From the NCBI GenBank assembly GCA_030640385.1, contig DAOWJL010000076.1, forward strand, positions 1-14,621: 14,621 nt of DNA. The letters run 5' to 3'. The translations under genes were made by a program, and so were the position numbers. Positions 13,041 to 14,621 of this stretch are shown here, one piece after another (positions within the stretch are counted from its first letter, which is position 1; each line of letters starts with the position of its first letter). This stretch comes from Dehalococcoidia bacterium (GTDB taxonomy: Bacteria > Chloroflexota > Dehalococcoidia > Dehalococcoidales > G020351185). The notes beneath the pieces are model-generated. The model was not told the origin of the DNA and searched no databases. It was given only the letters and a program-made list of their open reading frames with translations.

Positions 13041-14246
13041 ATGGCGAAAACAATCGCTGAAATAAACCAGAAAATCAAAGAAGGGCAGGCGGTAGTGGTA
13101 ACCGCCGAGGAAATAATTGACATTGTTAAGAAAAAAGGCGTCAAAGAGACAGCCCGGGAAGTAGATGTAGTAACCACCGGGACATTTGGCCCCATGTGTT
13201 CCTCTGGCGCATATTTTAATATAGGTCATACTCAACCGAGGGTAAAACTCGGTGGCGGTCGGGTTTACCTGAACGATATTCCCGTCTACGCTGGATTTGC
13301 CGCTTTGGATATCTTTCTTGGCGCTACCGCTATTGCAGACGACGATCCAAGAAATAAGCTATACCCCGGAGAGTTCAATTACGGCGGCGGGCATGTAATT
13401 GAAGACCTGTTAGCCGGCAAGGATGTCAGGCTTACAGCCACTGCTTACGGCACCGATTGCTATCCCAGGAAGAGACTGGAAACTTTAATAAAGCTGGGTG
13501 ACCTTAATGAAGCAGTGTTGTTCAACATCCGCAATGCCTACCAGAACTACAATGTAGCAGTCAATCTCTCGGACAGGACAATTTATACCTATATGGGAGT
13601 AATCAAGCCCGGTCTGGGAAACGCCAATTACTGCAGCGCCGGACAGCTATCACCCCTACTGAATGACCCGTATTACAAGACTGTAGGCATTGGTACTAAA
13701 ATCTTTCTCGGAGGAGGAATCGGCTATGTAGCCTGGCAGGGCACGCAGCACAATCCAACCGCTCCCAGAAGGGAAAATGGTGTCCCTACGAGGCCTGCAG
13801 GCACACTGTCGGTAATTGGAGACCTGAAGCAGATGAAGCCCGAATGGCTACGCGGCACCAGCATGCTGGGTTATGGTACAACTATAACCGTTGGCATCGG
13901 ACTTCCCATACCCATACTATCTGAGGAAATCCTCAGCTATACTGCAGTAAACGATGCTGAAATCTTTGCTCCGGTTGTCGATTATTCAGAGGCTTATCCG
14001 CAGCGTAAAGCGGATATACTGGGAGAGGTTAGCTATAGCCAGCTAAAAAGTGGTAGTATATCAGTAAACAACCAGAGCGTACCTACATCAGGTTTATCCA
14101 GTTATTCCAAAGCACTGGTAATTGCCAACCAACTAAAGGATTGGATACAGTCAGGCGAATTCCTGCTGACTGAACCGGTAGCAGCAATACCGGGTGTGGA
14201 ATCCGGCATAAGTTTTAAGCCTTTGGCCGAACGCAAAATAGAATAG
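13041..14246 (+). CDS. Homocysteine biosynthesis protein, DUF39 (aspartate-semialdehyde sulfurtransferase type)
   Basis: This 401-residue protein of the DUF39 family corresponds to methanogen MA1821. That protein takes part in converting aspartate semialdehyde plus sulfur to homocysteine without O-acyl homoserine. Conserved segments: GTFGPMCSSGAYFN with Cys53 (47-60), RVYLNDIPVYAG (74-85), ATAYGTDCYPR with Cys140 (133-143), and IFLGGGIGYVAWQGTQHNP in the middle. These two cysteines probably correspond to the pair implicated in sulfur relay in the archaeal enzyme. The C-terminal CBS domains found in methanogen proteins are missing, giving the shorter bacterial form. The NIL-ferredoxin partner (MA1822 type) is not in the window. 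AAGGAG at 13027-13032 is eight bases from the ATG. It follows cysE and precedes nifS, both sulfur genes. Confidence 0.88.
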   Translation: MAKTIAEINQKIKEGQAVVVTAEEIIDIVKKKGVKETAREVDVVTTGTFGPMCSSGAYFNIGHTQPRVKLGGGRVYLNDIPVYAGFAALDIFLGATAIADDDPRNKLYPGEFNYGGGHVIEDLLAGKDVRLTATAYGTDCYPRKRLETLIKLGDLNEAVLFNIRNAYQNYNVAVNLSDRTIYTYMGVIKPGLGNANYCSAGQLSPLLNDPYYKTVGIGTKIFLGGGIGYVAWQGTQHNPTAPRRENGVPTRPAGTLSVIGDLKQMKPEWLRGTSMLGYGTTITVGIGLPIPILSEEILSYTAVNDAEIFAPVVDYSEAYPQRKADILGEVSYSQLKSGSISVNNQSVPTSGLSSYSKALVIANQLKDWIQSGEFLLTEPVAAIPGVESGISFKPLAERKIE

Positions 14247-14262
14247 CGGATTGCAACGATGA

Positions 14263-14314
14263 TGGCTCATAGAGGGTAATGTTATACTAGTTGTGGCTTA
14301 CCCTCTATGAGCCA
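14263..14314. repeat. 17-bp perfect inverted repeat (stem-loop) before nifS
   Basis: TGGCTCATAGAGGGTAA (14263-14279) is followed, after an 18-base loop, by its exact complement at 14298-14314. It lies 16 bp after the DUF39 stop and 42 bp before the nifS start. The 3' flank (GATTTAATG) has no proper T run, so it is not a textbook terminator. It may be a processing or attenuating hairpin, a protein-binding dyad or a small repeat element. Confidence 0.85.
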
Positions 14315-14356
14315 GATTTAATGAATGATTCGTGCTTGAGTTATTGAGGATAATAA

Positions 14357-14621
14357 ATGAAACGAATATATCTTGATTATGCAGCAACCACGCCAACAGA
14401 TCCCGAAGTTGCCAAAACGATGCTAACTTATCTAACCAGGGTGTTTGGTAATCCTTCAAGCAGTCATTCCTTCGGGCTGGAAGCCAGAGAGGCGATTGAA
14501 GAGGCAAGGAGTAAGATCGCTGCTTCAATCGGTGCCCGCAGTGATGAGATTGTATTTACAAGTGGCGGCACTGAGGCGGATAACCTGGCATTAAAGGGGA
14601 TATTGTTGAGTAAAAAATCCC
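14357..14621 (+). CDS. nifS: Cysteine desulfurase NifS/IscS family, N-terminal part (partial)
   Basis: The first 88 codons of a PLP-dependent cysteine desulfurase, cut by the right edge. The start MKRIYLDYAATTPTDPEV is the characteristic N-terminus. FGNPSSSHSFGLEAR (about 30-44) and IVFTSGGTEADNLALKG (about 66-82) are classic motifs; the TSGGTE segment binds the PLP phosphate. The enzyme removes sulfur from cysteine as a protein-bound persulfide for iron-sulfur clusters, tRNA thiolation or other acceptors. GAGGA at 14346-14350 sits six bases before the ATG. It follows the DUF39 gene in the same direction but across the long inverted repeat. NifS versus IscS type cannot be decided without the C-terminal half. 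A role as sulfur donor for homocysteine formation is plausible but inferred. Confidence 0.94.
   Translation, partial: MKRIYLDYAATTPTDPEVAKTMLTYLTRVFGNPSSSHSFGLEAREAIEEARSKIAASIGARSDEIVFTSGGTEADNLALKGILLSKKS

Overview
The window (about 14.6 kb, moderate GC, AT-rich intergenic gaps) looks like chromosomal DNA of an anaerobic bacterium. The most likely source is a Dehalococcoidia-like member of the Chloroflexota. This is inferred from the combination of a four-subunit archaeal-style pyruvate:ferredoxin oxidoreductase, an NrpR-type nitrogen repressor, a DUF39 homocysteine-biosynthesis enzyme and an Rrf2/CysK/CysE cluster. No taxonomic marker gene is present, so the assignment is tentative. I see no mobile element, CRISPR array or phage gene.

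Layout. (1) 1-2099: the 5' part of nhaA (minus strand, runs off the left edge), a small lipoprotein, and a CaCA-family sodium/calcium exchanger. (2) 2166-5761: a tRNA-Arg(CCG) gene 19 bp ahead of a tightly packed porG-porD-porA-porB operon, an extra 119-aa iron-sulfur protein, then tRNA-Pro(TGG) with its own promoter. (3) 5927-6223: a 98-aa unknown protein that appears to be an ungapped duplication of a ~48-residue unit, closed by a bidirectional terminator at 6381-6412. (4) 6434-9812, minus strand: nrpR, then hisF, then a glutamate-synthase-like FMN protein, almost without gaps. A perfect GGTA-N6-TACC dyad upstream of nrpR matches the operator form described for archaeal NrpR. (5) 10064-14621: a sulfur module. 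A 126-aa cysteine-containing unknown protein diverges from an Rrf2 regulator with three cysteines, which is followed by cysK, cysE, a 44-codon small ORF, a DUF39 homocysteine-biosynthesis gene, a long perfect inverted repeat, and the start of a NifS/IscS cysteine desulfurase.

How it fits together. The Por complex and its accessory ferredoxin-like protein link acetyl-CoA and pyruvate through reduced ferredoxin. The minus-strand operon looks like a self-regulated nitrogen-assimilation unit that may sense 2-oxoglutarate. The right-hand block covers O-acetylserine and cysteine synthesis, probable sulfur transfer to aspartate semialdehyde to form homocysteine, and sulfur mobilisation from cysteine. 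It sits behind a regulator that could read iron-sulfur or sulfur status.

The most unusual items are the bacterial NrpR operon with its archaeal-type operator, the duplicated 98-aa protein, the divergent cysteine-rich protein paired with Rrf2, the 44-codon ORF bridging cysE and the DUF39 gene, and the 17-bp perfect inverted repeat before nifS. Several start sites were moved from the longest possible frame on the basis of ribosome binding sites.
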